Shown here: positions 61,251-64,000 of the stretch, piece after piece
How positions within the stretch are numbered: the stretch's first letter is position 1
Layout: the number at the start of each line of letters is the position of its first letter
Assembly: GCF_958295425.1 (NCBI RefSeq)
Contig: NC_081149.1
Span: forward strand, 19,954,753-20,018,752
Length of the DNA stretch: 64,000 bases
Reading direction: 5' to 3'
Source: Solea solea
Taxonomy: Eukaryota > Chordata > Actinopteri > Pleuronectiformes > Soleidae
Notes under the pieces: generated by a model
What the model was told of the DNA's origin: nothing
The model's database searches: none
The model's input: the letters and a program-made list of their open reading frames with translations, nothing else
Position numbers and translations under genes: made by a program

Positions 61251-64000
61251 CAGTTAATGGCCCAAGCACTCCCGATATAGCAGAAAGTCCAATTTTGTGC
61301 ATCCCTAGTTTAAAAAAGGTGTCCCCCACCCCTGGCCTACAGATATCATAGTTACTACGATCAACTGCTTGTTGAAAAACATACAAAAGCGTATACAAAA
61401 GCGATCGTATACAAAAGTTGCTCTCACTGCAGCAGGCCACACTACACTGCTGTATGTAGTGAGTTTACAAAGTTCATTATGGAGATTGTCATGCATGAAT
61501 GCATTAAGATTCAGGCCCTCACAGGGTTTTTTTGGTCTCCCCGTCTCAGCTTCGTGACAGCGGATGATCGGCCGCACACGTGATTTTTATGTCGGATGCC
61601 TTTCCTGACACAACCCACTGTGGACATTTTAGAGTGTGCGTACCGCAGCCCTTGAACCTGGCAGGGACTTGAACCTTCCAGGCCCAGGCCCTCACATGTT
61701 TACACTCTCTTTAAGGTTTCGGGCCTGCCACAGTGTGTAATGTCAATCCCTGCCTGCTCTGCCAACTGTGTACGTGTATGCGAGTGCATGTGCTTGCTGT
61801 GCACCATATGATATCTTCTCACACTGCCATGGCTCACGGACTCATTTTGCCAGACTGTTCCTGCTCTGCTTGTGTCTTGGGACTATTGCAGTGTGTCACT
61901 ATCAGCTCCACCCCCTCACAGCAGCAGGTGATGAGCGGGATACTTGGACCATTTGAACTGGATCAGAGTTTTCCCATTTATGTGTCAAACACATGGAAAT
62001 TTGCATAAGAAATCGGTTGAGATCAATTTCACCCATAAGTGTCTGCCATTACTCATTTGAAAGAGAGTATTATTAAGCCAGAATTATATCAAAATACTGC
62101 TGTAAAGGTGCAAAAATGTAAAATTAGCACTTACTTAAATAAGTTCAAATCTTTGATAGTATCTACCGTTTGAATGTTTAAAATCCATACAGTGGTCCTG
62201 TAATATACATGTAGGAAAACAAATACTAGCAGTCCACAATTTCAAATATAAAGCGTGTGGTGTGCAGAGACACCGTGTTAATATACAGTGGAAAAGTACA
62301 CTATACTACTGTAAAGTAACTATTCCTATATGACATTAGTATACACAGGCCTGCAGTGTTGTAAGTGTGATAAAGGAGCTTCCGGCTTTAGTTTGTATTC
62401 TCTTTCAAGTGTTGGGGGCTGTGAAAAGGACAGAAGCGCCTCTTGAAACAATCTTTCTTTTTCTTTTTCTTTAAAGCAACAGAGACGAGCGGAGGAAGAA
62501 AAGCCAGCAACTGAGACGGGAGTCAGTTGCTATTCTCTCAGTTTGCAGTGTTGACAATGCAACAAGAGCCTGAATATTTGATTCACGCTGTGAAAATACA
62601 GTGAACCCTCATTCACACGTTCATTGTTTCCATTTCAAACTGAAACGTCCCTGAAGTCTCTCTACATCCCACGCTTTTTACATGAGAAATAAGGTCACAT
62701 GAGAGTTAGTCAAGGAACAGAATGTATACCACGTAGCTGCAAAGCATTGTGGGCCACAGAAGCAAACTGCCTTAAAGTGATAACTTGATGCTACAGATGT
62801 TTTCCTGACATCTGGTGAGTTTAAATGTTGTATACAGACGAGAAAACACCTCAGCCATTTCCCTTGGATTGTTCGGCATCCATTAACTATTCTTATTATG
62901 CATTGACAGATTAATAAACCATCATGGGGCACCGGGTGATTTCAGTCACAACCGCTAATGCTCACCGTGATGAATTATTTGAAAAGAGTAAACATCTGGG
63001 CCGCCCGAAATCTGCCTTTCCACCAAGATATGTATGCAGCACAGACAGCGATCCTCCCACCTCTTAAGATTTATCGCACTCATTTGTACTTCGGTAGGGA
63101 GGGGAGCAACTGTGTGAATAGAATGTAAATGCCTCTATATATTTCACACTGATAAACAGCAAATGGAGGAGGGGGGAAGGCTGATGAATAAGTGAACAAG
63201 GGAATGAATGGGCAAAAAAAAAAAGAGTCAAGGGGAGAAGAAGGTTATCGACAAAGAGATGAGGGGAAAGAAAGTAAAGACAGGCGATAGGAATATGGAT
63301 TATTTGTAATCATTTGTAGTCTTATACAATCGTTACTGTAATCCTTGCATTTGGTCGATTTCTTGTTTCGTTTTGTTCTCGATTTAAACCTCACAATCAA
63401 GTGCTGTGAGAGTGAATCAACGGATATCATCGGACTTCTGGATTTGCTGAAGTGCACATATCATTTCCCTCTTTTCCGGTTCATGCCTCAGCTTATGTCA
63501 CCGTGTATTCTGCGGTTTACTTTCCTCTTTTTCCCCCCTCACCCAAAACTCTCTCACTGTTCCCCTGGTCACGTTGCGTAACTGTGTCTCTGTGCTTTCA
63601 TGCTCCACTTTCTTTGGGAGTGTAAAGACGTCATTTAAACACAATGGCTGAGGTGAAGGGAGACTAAAGTGGTTAGCAGTGTATTTTTTATAACCTCAAT
63701 AAGATAAGAGTGAACAGAGAAAAGTCAGTTTCCTGCAGCAGTAACGGAACGGAACTAAAGTGCTTCTTTTTCATTAGCCTTCGTAAACCCCTCTGTCATA
63801 ACCACAATATGTGAAATTATTTCTTTCACACTGATTATTATGACAATCTAAACACAATTCAGTAAGTTTTAAAAGGTTAAACCTCCAGTTACCCATTTTC
63901 CTGACTATTTTGCCTAAGTTTTAAAAATCTATTTAACTCCTGGCTGTAAGTTATGAGGTAAAAAGAATAAAAATCAGAAGGGGGATTCAAAAAAAACCTG

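Larger units (their letters stand above)
44013..64000 (-). other. shisa8/9: Upstream intron of the Shisa gene, continuing past the window
   Basis: The acceptor at 44013 requires at least one more 5' exon, expected to encode the membrane segment. I looked on the minus strand for the cysteine-rich domain and for the DKTN...VYIICGVVA-type membrane segment and did not find them, so the intron probably runs to or past 64000. It holds hAT-type elements (46259-47066, 50640-50788, 54637-54868), a retroposon tail (49030-49290), a GC-rich MITE (52975-53580), an antisense LINE tail (57055-57410), TA repeats and unique blocks at about 47270-47620, 59690-60130 and 62860-63150. Elsewhere I see nothing specific. 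Confidence 0.5.

Noticed and set aside
1..64000. CRISPR arrays, bacterial promoters, operons, tRNA or rRNA genes
   Set aside because: None was recognised; tandem repeats here lack unique spacers, and the window is clearly vertebrate intronic DNA.

Overview
The window looks like intron-rich vertebrate DNA from a teleost fish, most likely a ray-finned species with a moderately compact, AT-leaning genome. The evidence is canonical GT-AG introns, exons of about 116-120 bp in large introns, very dense CA/TG microsatellites, and many degenerate retroposon and MITE families of teleost type. There are no operons, ribosome binding sites or bacterial-style genes. Only one protein-coding gene is supported.

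That gene is on the minus strand and belongs to the Shisa/CKAMP family of AMPA-receptor auxiliary proteins (SHISA8/SHISA9 type). Its last three coding exons are here, in transcript order: 44012-43897 (116 bp), 12331-12215 (117 bp) and the terminal exon 3691-3192 (500 bp, including the stop). Their splice phases join cleanly into about 243 codons of cytoplasmic tail, ending in the class II PDZ ligand EVTV. The exons for the signal peptide, the cysteine-rich extracellular domain and the membrane segment were not found, and probably lie beyond position 64000. The introns are about 8.5 kb (3692-12214), 31.6 kb (12332-43896) and at least 20 kb (44013-64000).

Layout: 1-3191 is the 3' UTR and downstream flank with microsatellites. 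3692-12214 is the last intron, with three non-LTR retrotransposon relics. 12332-43896 is a repeat-rich intron holding a 42-bp minisatellite, two perfect hairpins, MITEs, SINE-like pieces and several copies of TG-flanked repeats. 44013-64000 is the upstream intron, with hAT-type elements (one carrying a nested MITE), a LINE tail and a few unique, non-repetitive blocks that could be conserved noncoding elements.

The most interesting points are the UG-repeat plus pyrimidine tract in front of the 116-bp exon, the CA repeat directly behind the 5' splice site of a frame-neutral 117-bp exon, the 85-bp near-spacerless perfect palindrome at 28215-28299, and the composite hAT element at 46259-47066. 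I see no convincing new gene system. Repeat-family names rest on recognition of consensus-like motifs, not on a search.
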